Of a DNA stretch of 64,000 nucleotides, positions 10,401-19,800 are shown one piece after another. Each line of letters starts with the position of its first letter. The stretch's first letter is position 1. The notes under the pieces are model-generated. The model saw only the letters and a program-made list of their open reading frames with translations, was not told the origin of the DNA and searched no databases. The translations under genes and the position numbers were made by a program. Source of the stretch: Parapedobacter sp042666505 (GTDB taxonomy: Bacteria > Bacteroidota > Bacteroidia > Sphingobacteriales > Sphingobacteriaceae); contig NZ_JBHTDN010000003.1 of assembly GCF_042666505.1 (NCBI RefSeq), positions 372,001 to 436,000 on the forward strand, written 5' to 3'.

Positions 10401-10676
10401 CGGGGCAATTCGGAATTTTTCGTGCAGGATGCGACCTGGGTGAAACTCCGTTCGGTATCCGTTAGCTACAACCTTCCGGCCCGGTGGTTTGGCTCGGGCT
10501 CGATCCGTAGGGCATCGCTAGGCCTTACAGGTAATAACTTGTTGGTATTTACCGATTTCAACGGGTATGACCCGGAAAACTCCACAACCAATAGCGGGTC
10601 AAGCGCCGAAGGTTTTGCCGGGATGACTTATCCTGCGCTGCGGAGTTATTTGTTTACATTGAATATTGGATTTTAA
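7494..10676 (+). CDS. SusC/RagA-family TonB-dependent outer-membrane transporter
   Basis: 1060 residues from ATG 7494 (an in-frame ATG at 7440 would put 18 extra residues before the signal peptide MRKVNLKRLGGLLLALLWLV). Order: signal peptide, carboxypeptidase-D regulatory-like domain (about 28-112, starting LNGKVTTSDGETLSGVTV), TonB-dependent plug (about 125-240, with IRGINSLD and VIDGVLMD), then a large 22-strand-type barrel ending in an aromatic C-terminal residue (LNIGF). Forms the outer-membrane channel under the SusD lipoprotein encoded 15 nt downstream. Because its neighbours are D-amino-acid and serine-hydrolase genes rather than glycosidases, the substrate may be a peptide or muropeptide; this is inference. 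Confidence 0.9.
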   Translation: MRKVNLKRLGGLLLALLWLVEVGYGQQRTLNGKVTTSDGETLSGVTVTVKGTPISVQTDDGGRYSIQIPGADAVLEFRYVGMEVQELRVGTSSTLNVTLSPASSTLDEVAVTAFGIRREERSLGYTAQSVTAEELTVNKQPNMVNALQGKTAGVQIRSTGGAPGQGAKIQIRGINSLDPNRDNQPLFVIDGVLMDNSTSTQGEGAAGRGMSNRGVDINPDDIESMNILRGGAATALYGLRGSNGVVVITTKQGRSGQLRIDYQGSIGLDEVNKFPKMQDVYTQGWAGVYDTGSFWPAFGPTVEEARAIDPSHPAQLYNYLEDAYETGFQYKNSLSLSGGSEKITYYSSLSHFSQDGIMPFSDFQNISARLNTTVKASNKFSITTNMNVTNSGGNRGNAGRYNEQLAYWVPRYDVRNYKKEDGTMYMGFSGLSNNPIYVAETNRFEDDVLRFIGNTSLNYKPTDWLDLTYTFGLDTYRDSREGTALGFQGLEDEILVSENGTDAAPGRGFYNVYSTKYRAFNSTFMANLSHQFTPAFGGSLRLGNDIYDRRIYRSATEGSNLSAYNWFALQNANTFNSETYREDYRLMGTFADLTLNFRDYLYLNATIRNDITSSLLKPNNSFFYPSVSLSYVVSDHLKLPDVINHARLRLSYAQIGKDALAYATSLGYTAYDDLPTGYTGFTRAAQLGNPDLRPEFTNTYEAGLVLNFFDNRLRFDGNYYRSVSEDQILGVPVSTTTGFTTKAINLGDIRNSGFELTVGGTPVKNGNFTWNTEVNLSANRNKVLSINEGIGGDGGEIVVAEEFGYLSSNVTMRVIPGEPYGILYGRTYRRYYSPDEIAAGVNKSIKLDENRPLLIGNDGFPMLSPVADVKQLGSVFPDLIGGWYNNFTYKNLSVALLIDGQFGQKYYNQMDNFLAAFGMADYTLNRNDHVVFEGVLADGSPNTQQVWLGQGYDEVTDRTYPNGYYRDWYRGNSEFFVQDATWVKLRSVSVSYNLPARWFGSGSIRRASLGLTGNNLLVFTDFNGYDPENSTTNSGSSAEGFAGMTYPALRSYLFTLNIGF

Positions 10677-10691
10677 GTTGGAGGCATCATC

Positions 10692-12128
10692 ATGATACAA
10701 TTGGGTAAAAAAACGATAAAACATGCCGGTTTGGCTTTGCTGACCACGCTATTGGCATTCCAAAGCTGTGGCGATTACTTCGACGTGGGCAACAACCCCA
10801 ACCTTGTGGAAGAACCTACCCTGGTTACGCTGCTGGGGTCGGTCACCCACCGTGCGGGTTGGAATTCCTATCGGTATGGTAGCGCTGTTTCCAGTTACGT
10901 TCAGTATACAGCCAGCTCTACATCTAGATCAGCGACAGATATTTACGACATCACAGACCTGTCCACTTCCTGGTCAGAAGCCTACTACGGCATGTCCGAT
11001 GCATACGATTTGATTACCTTCGCTGAAGAACAAGACGCGATCCTGTACGTCGGCGTCGGGAAAATACTGATGGCCTATAACCTGAGTCTGGTGTTTGACA
11101 CGTGGGGAACTGCTCCTTACACCGAGGCGTTTAACAAAGTGGAAACGCTTACACCGAAGTATGATTCGCCGGAGCAATTGTATGATACAATTGGTCGCTT
11201 GCTCGACGAAGGTATCGCGGCGTTGCAAAGTCCCGACGCAACCTATGCACTCGATGCGTCGCTTGATGTGATCTATGGGGGAGATGTCGACAAATGGATC
11301 CGCAGTGCCTATGGTTTGAAAGCACGTCACTTGAATAAGCTAAGTCGGAAAGCGTCATACAATCCCCAGGGCGTGTTGGACGCACTGGATCAATCGTTCC
11401 AATCGGCTGACGATGACATGGGCATGGCCGTATTCGAGGGCATTAACCCCTGGGCGCAGATATCGATCGATAATATTAATACCTTGCTGGGCGGATGGCT
11501 TTCTACTAACTTAGTCAACCACTTGAATGGCGAAACCTATGACTTGGTCGATCCGCGGGTATCGAAGCTAACCGAACTCACGGTCAATGGTGACTATACG
11601 GGTACACCCAATGGTGGTGGCAACCAGGGTCCCTTGGCAAACACCGTACACGATGAGTGTTACATCTCTTCCGCCAGCCCAGTGACGAGTCCTGAATCAC
11701 CCATCTACATCATGACGTATGAGGAGTTGAAGTTCGTAGAAGCCGAGGCTGCACTCCGTGCCGGGCTTACCGAACGGGCTTATTCTGCCTACCTAGCGGG
11801 CATCCAGGCTTCTATGGACAAGTTGGAAGTCAGTGGGAACGAAGCAGTGGAGTATATCAAGGATCCGTCAGTAAGTGTGGGCAAGGATAATCTGACGTTG
11901 GATCTGATCTTTAAGGAAAAATACGTGGTTACCTACCTCAACTTTGAAGCATGGAATGATGCCCGGCGGCACGACTATGCCTACGAAGGGTTTGAAATGC
12001 CAATCGGTGCCGTACTGCCCGATTTCATCCGACGGGTCGCTATTCCCCAGTCTGAACTGACCCGCAACGCAGCCAATATTCCGGAACAGGAATCGTTGGA
12101 TACGCCGCTATGGTGGGATATGCCCTGA
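10692..12128 (+). CDS. SusD-like surface lipoprotein (SusD-like_2 type)
   Basis: 478 residues. Lipoprotein signal with lipobox LAFQSC, then CGDYFDVGNNPNLVEEP; the NNPN just after the lipidated cysteine is typical of the SusD-like_2 branch. Helical TPR-like pattern throughout, and the C-terminal part contains the expected MTYEELKFVEAEAALRAG helix. It is the lid and substrate-binding partner of the SusC 15 nt upstream. Next gene is a serine hydrolase 62 nt downstream, consistent with a peptide-uptake unit rather than a glycan PUL. Confidence 0.88.
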   Translation: MIQLGKKTIKHAGLALLTTLLAFQSCGDYFDVGNNPNLVEEPTLVTLLGSVTHRAGWNSYRYGSAVSSYVQYTASSTSRSATDIYDITDLSTSWSEAYYGMSDAYDLITFAEEQDAILYVGVGKILMAYNLSLVFDTWGTAPYTEAFNKVETLTPKYDSPEQLYDTIGRLLDEGIAALQSPDATYALDASLDVIYGGDVDKWIRSAYGLKARHLNKLSRKASYNPQGVLDALDQSFQSADDDMGMAVFEGINPWAQISIDNINTLLGGWLSTNLVNHLNGETYDLVDPRVSKLTELTVNGDYTGTPNGGGNQGPLANTVHDECYISSASPVTSPESPIYIMTYEELKFVEAEAALRAGLTERAYSAYLAGIQASMDKLEVSGNEAVEYIKDPSVSVGKDNLTLDLIFKEKYVVTYLNFEAWNDARRHDYAYEGFEMPIGAVLPDFIRRVAIPQSELTRNAANIPEQESLDTPLWWDMP

Positions 12129-12190
12129 GCTCCATTCTGTTAACACGGGATAATTGCCGACAATAATAAGATAAAGAATAAATAGAGTAT

Positions 12191-13720
12191 ATGAAACACC
12201 GCCTCGCTTTACTTTTTTTTGCCGTTATTTCCCTCAACTGTTTATTGTTGTCACCTTTGTGCGCAGGCGCACAATCTGCAGATTCCAAGGAAAAAGTCAA
12301 ACAGCTCATCCCTTTTATCGACAGCACTTACCGCGCTTTTGCAGAAGAAGTGCATTCACCGGGATTGGCATATGCGGTAGTTTACAAAGGGGAAGTCATC
12401 CACGCGGGTGCGTACGGATATACCGATTTGGAGAAGCGAATTCCGGTATTCGAGCAGTCTGTGTTCCGGATTGCTTCCATGACGAAAAGTTTCGTGGCGG
12501 TGGCCATCTTGCAACTACGTGATGAGGGTCGCCTAAAGTTGGATGATCCACTCGTGAATTTTATCCCCGAGTTTGCCGCGCAAAAGCCGCTCACTACCGA
12601 TGCTCCGATCGTGACCATCCGTCATTTACTCAATCATACCAGTGGGCTACCGCAGGATGACCCATGGGGCGATCGGCGGCTGGATATGAGTCAACAGGAG
12701 TTCCATGAGCGGATTAAGGAAGGTTTTTCGTTCTCCAATGCGCCGGGAGTGGCATACGAGTACAGCAATACCGCATGGGCACTTTTGGGCGAAGTGATCT
12801 TTCGTGTAACGGGACAGCATTATGACGAATACATCCGTCAGCATGTTTGGAAGCCCTTGGGCATGGATCACTCGTATTGGGATTACACCCAAGTGCCGGA
12901 TGAACTATTGGCGCGCGGATATCGCTGGGTAAAGGGAGAATGGGTAAAGCAACCGTTGGTAAGCCACGGGGTTTATGGAGCTATGGGGGGAATGTTGACG
13001 ACCATCGGCGATTTTGCCAACTACATGGCCCTGCATCAGCAGGCCTGGCCAGCTCGCGATGGAAAGGATGCGCAACCGCTCCGTCGGTCTTCCCTTCGGG
13101 AAATGCAGTCGCCCTGGGTATTTTATTCGTTGGACGAAATGAATAACCGGACCATATCGCTGGCATACGGATACGGATTGAGGTGGAGTTGTGATACATT
13201 GGGCATAAAAACTGTAGGGCATACCGGCGGTTTGCCGGGCTACGGCAGTAACTGGATCGTATTGCCGGATTATGACCTGGGTGTCGTTTGCTTCAGCAAC
13301 GTGACCTACTCGCCGGCTGTACGAGCGAATAACTTGGTGGCGATATCGATTATCGACAAAGCTGGCCTTTCGCCCCGCGCTATTCCGGTCTCTCCGGTTC
13401 TTCAAAAGCGGCAACAGGAATTAGTGGCCTTCCTCCCGGGGTGGGAAAACGCGGAGCAAAGCCCAATTTTTGCGGATAATTTTTTTGCGGATTTCTATAT
13501 AGATATGCTTCGGGAAGAGTGCGGGGCTGTTTTTGATAAAGCGGGCCGGATCATCCGGGTGCATGCAGTTACACCCAGGAACCAGCTACGGGGCACGTTC
13601 GTTATGGAATGTGAACACCGTAACGTGGAGGTGTTTTTTACCTTGACTCCCGAATATACGCCACGTATCCAGCACTTCTCGATAAAGCTGCTGGATACGA
13701 TTGGCGTTCAAGATCATTGA
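12191..13720 (+). CDS. Exported serine hydrolase, class C beta-lactamase/D-aminopeptidase-like
   Basis: 509 residues with signal peptide (MKHRLALLFFAVISLNCLLL, cleavage near GAQS). PF00144-type domain at about 40-390 with the full triad of motifs: S96-M-T-K99, Y191-S-N193 and H344-T-G-G347. A C-terminal beta-rich segment (about 400-509) follows. Families with this layout include D-aminopeptidases, DD-peptidases and esterases. It follows SusC/SusD in the same direction. Its stop at 13720 is one nucleotide from the stop of the convergent lyase gene on the other strand, so the two transcription units meet here without room for a separate terminator. Confidence 0.85.
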   Translation: MKHRLALLFFAVISLNCLLLSPLCAGAQSADSKEKVKQLIPFIDSTYRAFAEEVHSPGLAYAVVYKGEVIHAGAYGYTDLEKRIPVFEQSVFRIASMTKSFVAVAILQLRDEGRLKLDDPLVNFIPEFAAQKPLTTDAPIVTIRHLLNHTSGLPQDDPWGDRRLDMSQQEFHERIKEGFSFSNAPGVAYEYSNTAWALLGEVIFRVTGQHYDEYIRQHVWKPLGMDHSYWDYTQVPDELLARGYRWVKGEWVKQPLVSHGVYGAMGGMLTTIGDFANYMALHQQAWPARDGKDAQPLRRSSLREMQSPWVFYSLDEMNNRTISLAYGYGLRWSCDTLGIKTVGHTGGLPGYGSNWIVLPDYDLGVVCFSNVTYSPAVRANNLVAISIIDKAGLSPRAIPVSPVLQKRQQELVAFLPGWENAEQSPIFADNFFADFYIDMLREECGAVFDKAGRIIRVHAVTPRNQLRGTFVMECEHRNVEVFFTLTPEYTPRIQHFSIKLLDTIGVQDH

Positions 13721-13721
13721 T

Positions 13722-15614
13722 CTATTTTCCGGAAAGGCGTATCCGGATCGTTTCTTCGGATTGCGTCATCGTCCATCGGGGTATGCGCAGTTCGATGCGT
13801 TTCAAGCCCTTAATTTGCCGGTCTAAGGCTAAAGGTGCCGGATCCAATGAGATGACAGAAAACCGGAGATCAGGATGAGATAGGTTCTCAATGCGCAGCG
13901 ATTTCCCGTCCTGTTGCAGTAATGCGCCACCGGGTTGGATAGTTACGTCCGCCGTGGTTAACAATTGCCAAGTCACCTCTTCGGTTTTTTCGGACGGTGA
14001 AAATTGATCTTCGATAAGTAAAGATGTTGGACTATCCTTAACAAACCGGCGGTGGGCGGATGCCAGTAGGTCGCCGAAAGCGGCCGTCAGATCCACCGTA
14101 GCCTCAGGCGGAGCTCCTTCTTTGAATTTGGTAATCGTGGCCATCCCATCTACCCGATGCAGTTGACCGTTTACGGTGAGGGTGCTATGACCGAAGTTGT
14201 TTTTGGTAAGCAATGTCCAGCGTTGGCTATTTTGTTTTTTCCCCCACAGGTCGAAGCCCGTTTTTTCGAGGTCTTCATAGTTTTGATTGCCCGGATCGAT
14301 TACCCAACGAATGCCATCCAGTTCAAAGACAAATGAACCCGCGTCCATATTGCCGTGGTTCACGGTACCGCGGCCGCCTTTCCCTCCAAAATAATATTGA
14401 TGGGGGTCGTTGGGGCCGCCTGTGAAAAATACTACGGGATTGGCTCCATCGCCTTTCCAAGCAGTAGGAATACTTCCGGCTGTCTTTTCTTCGAACTGGG
14501 CCGCCCATACCAAACCCGCTCCGTCCAGCCGCGCAAGGCGGCGCATTTCATCTACGGGTTTCAGGAAGCGATCCTGTTCGAAATAGGCACCGTTTCCTGT
14601 CCGTTTTGCGAACCATGCCAATACCAGATCGCCATTTCCTCCGCGGCGGTCGCCGCAGTCTGCGAAATTATAATACATGCCCGAAGGGGCGTTGGTGAGT
14701 ACCCGGAATGTAGCGCTTTCGAGGAATCCCGGAAAATCTCCGTAGCCAAAATCGGTTCCGAAAGCACTTTCCAGCATGGCGATGGTTATTACGGAGAAAC
14801 CTGTGCCGTAATCCCAATAGGTAGATCCTTCGGGATAAATGCCGCTAGGCATGTATTCATGGAGCGCGTTCGGTAATCCGTCGAGCGCCCGGTGGATCGT
14901 TTTTGCGGCTAATTCCGGATCGCGCTCGGCAATGGCGATGGACGCTGCGATCATTCCCCCGTTGCATACCTGATTCCAATTATTGTTGCCATAGGCCCAC
15001 CAGGCATTTTTATTTTCAGTTGGCCAGCTCGGTTGAATGCCTTTCTCAATGAGGGCCTTTTCAGCTTCTTCGATGGTTGCCTTCGGCAGATCTCCCGCAG
15101 TCCAGTCGAGTGCGAGGGCGACCGCCAATGCCATTTCGCCAACATCCAGGTAATGCGATGGATTCCAGTCAGAAAATCGGCAAACAGCGAGCACTTCATC
15201 GTTGATCCGCCGTAATACAGCCGGGTTTTTTTCAATGCGGTATACCATGCCTAACATATTCACCCGGCGTAGCATCTCACGGGAAACACCAAGCAGCCTT
15301 CTGCCAATTTGTTTCCGTTCCAGCAGGGGCTCGTTTTGAATGGCCGCGGCATCCCGCTGGATGGCCTTATATAGGTTTTGTACCGCTGGGTTGGCTTTTA
15401 GTTGCTGTTTCAGTCGCTTCTCAATATCGCGGTTCAACACCAAACGCGGTTGCGACTTACGCAGATTTTTCTTTAAATAGGCAGCAGTAATGGGATTCTG
15501 GAGCGTTGGAATTCCCTCGGCACCTGTCTGCGCATCCACGGCCGGAGCTACGGACAGGAAGGAAATCAACACAACAAACAGGCGAAGGATCGGACGCAGT
15601 GTTTTCGTATGCAT
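13722..15614 (-). CDS. Heparinase II/III-family polysaccharide lyase
   Basis: 630 residues, signal peptide of about 29 residues ending VDAQ. The N-terminal two-thirds is an alpha/alpha toroid with NAWWAYGNNNWNQ (203-215) and PEGSTYWDYG (261-270), which holds the probable catalytic Tyr/Trp region. The C-terminal third (about 395-560) is the heparinase II/III beta-sandwich (PF07940-like) with HGNMDAGSFVFE at 420-431, where His420 and Asp424 match the conserved metal/substrate site. Periplasmic lyase cleaving uronic-acid-containing glycans by beta-elimination. Last gene of the operon lyase fusion, GH88, lyase, 11 nt after the GH88 gene. Exact polysaccharide (heparin/heparan, hyaluronan, ulvan-like, alginate) cannot be decided. 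Confidence 0.85.
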   Translation of the reverse strand: MHTKTLRPILRLFVVLISFLSVAPAVDAQTGAEGIPTLQNPITAAYLKKNLRKSQPRLVLNRDIEKRLKQQLKANPAVQNLYKAIQRDAAAIQNEPLLERKQIGRRLLGVSREMLRRVNMLGMVYRIEKNPAVLRRINDEVLAVCRFSDWNPSHYLDVGEMALAVALALDWTAGDLPKATIEEAEKALIEKGIQPSWPTENKNAWWAYGNNNWNQVCNGGMIAASIAIAERDPELAAKTIHRALDGLPNALHEYMPSGIYPEGSTYWDYGTGFSVITIAMLESAFGTDFGYGDFPGFLESATFRVLTNAPSGMYYNFADCGDRRGGNGDLVLAWFAKRTGNGAYFEQDRFLKPVDEMRRLARLDGAGLVWAAQFEEKTAGSIPTAWKGDGANPVVFFTGGPNDPHQYYFGGKGGRGTVNHGNMDAGSFVFELDGIRWVIDPGNQNYEDLEKTGFDLWGKKQNSQRWTLLTKNNFGHSTLTVNGQLHRVDGMATITKFKEGAPPEATVDLTAAFGDLLASAHRRFVKDSPTSLLIEDQFSPSEKTEEVTWQLLTTADVTIQPGGALLQQDGKSLRIENLSHPDLRFSVISLDPAPLALDRQIKGLKRIELRIPRWTMTQSEETIRIRLSGK

Positions 15615-15625
15615 GATTTGGCTTT

Positions 15626-16831
15626 TTAGCGATTCAACAAATGGTTATATCGGATCAAGGCTTCTACATAGTAATAGTCGGCGTAGGACAAAGGCACATC
15701 GATTTCGCTATTACCGGGCAAGTGCCCGGTGGAATGCATCAAGAGAAATCCTCCGTTTGTTCCAATGGGCGCTTTGTAGGCGGGCGACGAAAGGCTGGTG
15801 AGCATGTGCTCGGCCGCCTGGAGATAACGCTTGCTTTCCTTGCCTTTGACCATGCCCGATAATTCGAGCAGTGCAGATGCGGTGATCGCAGCAGCCGATG
15901 CATCCCGGGGTACATCGGGACCGGAGACGCTGTAATCCCAATAGGGGATGCCGTCTTCCGGGAGATTGGGGTGATCCAGTATGAATGCGGCGATTTTCCG
16001 AGCTTGATTTAAATACGCTTTGTCTTTGATGTCCCGGTACATGAGGGTGTATCCATAGAGGCCCCATGCTTGGCCCCGTGCCCACGCCGATTCGTGATCG
16101 GCGCCCTGATGGGTATGCTTGTTACGCACAGCACCCGTAGCCGGATCGTAATCGATCACGTGGTAGGAGCTGTTATCTGGGCGGAAGTGATTTTTCAGTG
16201 TGGTGTTGGCGTGAATTTTTGAGATGTCTACGTATTTGGGATTTCCCGAAACACGTGACGCCCAATTCAAAAATTCGAGGTTCATCATGTTGTCGATGAT
16301 AACCGGGAATTTCCATTTGTCCCCGTTGTGATCCCAAGAGCGGATGCAACCCACGGTGGGATTGAATCGGGAAGCCAGCGATTCTGCCCCTGTGAGGAGA
16401 ATATCCTGGTAGCGTTTGTTATCGGTGAGCCGTAATGCATTGCCGAAGCTGCAATACAGCATGAAACCGAGGTCGTGCGTGCCTTTGTTGTTTTTTTCTT
16501 TTTCCAGCAATTGGAGTCGGTTTTCGGCCTCCTTTAGGAGATCCGCGTCCTGGCTATATTCATAGAGATATAGCAATGTTCCGGGGTAGAATCCGGATAT
16601 CCAGGAATTACTTTTCGCGGTAATCAGGGAATCGTTCGCTTTGTTGATGGTGCGGGGCAGAACACCCGCTGGCACACGGGCTGTTAGGGTCTTGTATTGC
16701 GCAATGGCGTCGTGCATATTTTGATTGACGAATTCTTTGGTCAATGCAAGATCCTGCGCATGTAGTGATGCGGCCATGGTTAAGCCCAGTCCAAGGGCTG
16801 CCATTTTTTTCATGATTTGTCTGTATTTCAT
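15626..16831 (-). CDS. GH88 unsaturated glucuronyl/galacturonyl hydrolase
   Basis: 401 residues with a short signal peptide (cleavage near SLHAQ). Alpha/alpha-barrel GH88 features: THDLGFM with D120 and VIIDNMMNLE with D180, the two aspartates matching Asp88 and Asp149 of the Bacillus unsaturated glucuronyl hydrolase. Further conserved HQGADHESAWARGQAWGLYGY and WDYSVSGPDVPRDASAAAI. Removes the 4,5-unsaturated uronic acid left by polysaccharide lyases, exactly the product of the two neighbouring lyase genes. 17 nt downstream of the lyase fusion and 11 nt upstream of the heparinase-type lyase: one operon. A second possible start (MKK at 16813) would only shorten the signal region. Confidence 0.92.
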   Translation of the reverse strand: MKYRQIMKKMAALGLGLTMAASLHAQDLALTKEFVNQNMHDAIAQYKTLTARVPAGVLPRTINKANDSLITAKSNSWISGFYPGTLLYLYEYSQDADLLKEAENRLQLLEKEKNNKGTHDLGFMLYCSFGNALRLTDNKRYQDILLTGAESLASRFNPTVGCIRSWDHNGDKWKFPVIIDNMMNLEFLNWASRVSGNPKYVDISKIHANTTLKNHFRPDNSSYHVIDYDPATGAVRNKHTHQGADHESAWARGQAWGLYGYTLMYRDIKDKAYLNQARKIAAFILDHPNLPEDGIPYWDYSVSGPDVPRDASAAAITASALLELSGMVKGKESKRYLQAAEHMLTSLSSPAYKAPIGTNGGFLLMHSTGHLPGNSEIDVPLSYADYYYVEALIRYNHLLNR

Positions 16832-16848
16832 GTTATTGGTTATTACAC

Positions 16849-19800
16849 TTAAAGGAAACTTCCTGTTAATCGATTAAAAGGAGGTACGTGATCCCGTTTG
16901 TTTTGACCGGGCTTTTCTGATAGATATTGGCGGCCGCCGAACAGCATCAATTTGTAAAATCCGTTGATGTCCATTTCGCCCAGCTGTGGATGCGTCCACC
17001 GCTGCCGATGCAGGCCGTAAGGCAGTAAAAAGCCGAATGCCTTCCGGATACTTTTACCCTGCGGAGTCTGATAGTTCCAAAGGTCGATTCCGATATTTTC
17101 TCCCAAGCGGGCTGTCAGAAAAAATCCGGTTAGGTTCATCAACGAGTAACTCCACGACCGGGTACGCGCCAGTTCATGCGGCTGGCTTCCGTCGATTTCC
17201 AGCTGACTTTCCAAACGAGCCTTTGTCTGGCTTTCCAGGGTCTGCCGGGCCAAGGTGGTATCACCCACGAACAGGGCATAGCTGGCTACCTGGACATCAT
17301 AGTACGTGCCGTGGTTGTTGTGTTCATCGGCTTCGTCCTTGCCGATGTTGCTTTCTCGCATCCAGCGCAGGAACTCGGTTACCCACGCTTGTAGCCTTGT
17401 ATGCTGTTGGTTTCCCCAATGGGGAGACGTCCGCAGCAATTGAGTCGCATCCAGCAGCTTGACCAGCGACCACGTATCGATCAATCCGATACCCCGGCCA
17501 TCCGTAATGCCGGGGATGGATTGACCGAAGTTCAGGTTAGGATTCATCCTTGTTTCTGCATTGAGGAACCAGGTGTCCAGTAATTTGGCGGCATGTGCGG
17601 CGTATTTGTTGTTTTGCGTGAAGTAATAACTTACGGCAAGAAGCTGCACATCGGTACATAGATCCTTAAGGTTTTGGGCGTCATTGATTGCAAAACGCTC
17701 CGGGTTGACCTGGCCATCTTTTCGGATATACGGCAGACCGTCGGGTTTTGTGGTGTCCGGCCACCAGTAGGGGCCTACGCTCATGTAATCGTGTTTATCA
17801 CCACTGGGAGAAGTTTTTTCTTTTTCCATTACCGAATAGGGCCCGCGCAGCAGTGCTTTATTCGCGGCACGGAGCACCGTGTCCAGATCGGCAGCTAAGG
17901 ACGCGTCTCCTTTCCAAATTTGGTTCCGGTGAGCAGCTAACGTATCTGAACGAAGGAGAAACGTGTCAGCATTTTTTCGCATGACCAATTGGAGCGATTT
18001 CCCGGCAAGCGCACCTTGGGGAAGTTGCACCGTCAGGGAGGTATCCGTATCGGTAGCTAGCCCCATTGAGAATGTGATTTTTTGAAGTGTACGGGTGGGA
18101 TCGGCCACGGTAATCCGTTCGATCCCATCCTCGGAAGATTTGATCATGAATAGGGCCGGTTCGTTGGTGGTTACCCGTAGGCCCTTCGGAAAGGCTACGC
18201 TCCCCGGCTCGTAAAAGATCGCATAATGGATGCCAAGCTTTCCGTGCGATACCGCTTGCAATTCCTTGGTGTTGCTCACGATGTGCACGGGCTTTTGCTG
18301 TGCATAGGCCCGGGTTTGGGGTTCGCTTGCGGCCGGCAACACTGCATATGCGTACTTCGCGTCTTGCGGGTGTATGCCATGATCAAGGGCTAATGTGAAA
18401 ATATTTTGTGTTACGGGTTCGTCCGTTGCATGATCCTGGTGACTGATGCTGCGCCAGGTTCCGGTGGATTTTCCCTGACGTAACCAAACGGAATTCGTAT
18501 CCAGGACCAGGTATCCGATGCTGTCGTGATTGAGCCATAGGGGACCTTTTAACTCTTGTTCCGTCTCTGTTGTTACGCGCTTGTCATTTATCCAAACGGG
18601 TCCATTGGACAGCGATTGGTTCAACGTGGTCATCACCGGCTGCGTTGCGGTAGCCGTAATCCCTGCGCCGAGGCAAACAATTTCGTCGTCAAAGAAAAAC
18701 CAAGATTTATGGGCCCTTAACCCTGAGTGCGGGCTCAGCAGATCAAAAGTCGTTGCACCGTATTCTCCGTCGGAAATACCACCGACGAAGGCGGTTGTCC
18801 CCTTTTTGACCAAGGTTTCCGAATGCGGAAAAGTATCTACCTGTACCACCGTGGTGCCAGGAATTTTCCGCCAATCCCAAGAAGGATAAATGTTGACGTA
18901 TTCGCGGCCCGTGCGCGAGATAAATTGGCTCCCATCTGCATAGAAATGGTTTTTTAATCCCTCTTCGTTATAGGGCGATTCGATGTTATTGGAGCGGTTG
19001 GAGTACATGCGTACCGACGCGAAATATGTCGGCCGTTGATGGGAGTGGTAATGTGAATACCAGAAATATTGATTGCTGCGTAAGTTGGGATTTTCCAGTT
19101 CGTCTTTCCGGTAACTGCTGATGCGCGCCAGCAATCGAGCCGTGTGATCCACCCGATGACCCGTCGCGGATTTTCTGGAGACATCCCGGTTTTTGATTCC
19201 GGGGTCGTCGAAGCGGCCAAAGGGCATGGCTTTGCGCATTCCGTCGAGGTAATAATCGACTACCAGTGCAATTGCCCGCGGGTCGAAGGCGAACCGCGTT
19301 TCGCGTACCAGATCGGCCCAATAAGCAAAGGAGCTTGCATATTGCCGTCCGTACGACAAGGTAGAGGGCACGCCGTCTGTTCGGTGGTGGAAGCTCATAT
19401 CGGGCTTTATGCCGCGATCTTCCGTGACGTAAATCTGGTCGCTCATGGTTTTGATCGCGAGGGCGAAGGCAGCCGTATCCTGCCGTACCAGTTCGGTCAC
19501 CGCGTTAATGGCGGCCATTTTGATAAAATCTCCTCCCGGGCGCGCGCCAAATGCGTCAAAATTGGAGCGCGATGCAATTGCCAGTCCGGCGGTAAGCTCG
19601 TCGGCAGTTAATTCGTCGCGCATCAATAACAGGATATTTGCCATGGCATCCGGTGTGCCGATCTCATTCCACCACCAATTCTCGCAGCGGTAGTCTTTTT
19701 CTAGCCAGTGATGATAGGCCTTTTTAAATGCGGAGAGCAGTTGTGCGTCCTGCGTGTAGGTACTTCCGGCTTGCTTATACGCTTTGGCCATCGTTAGCAG

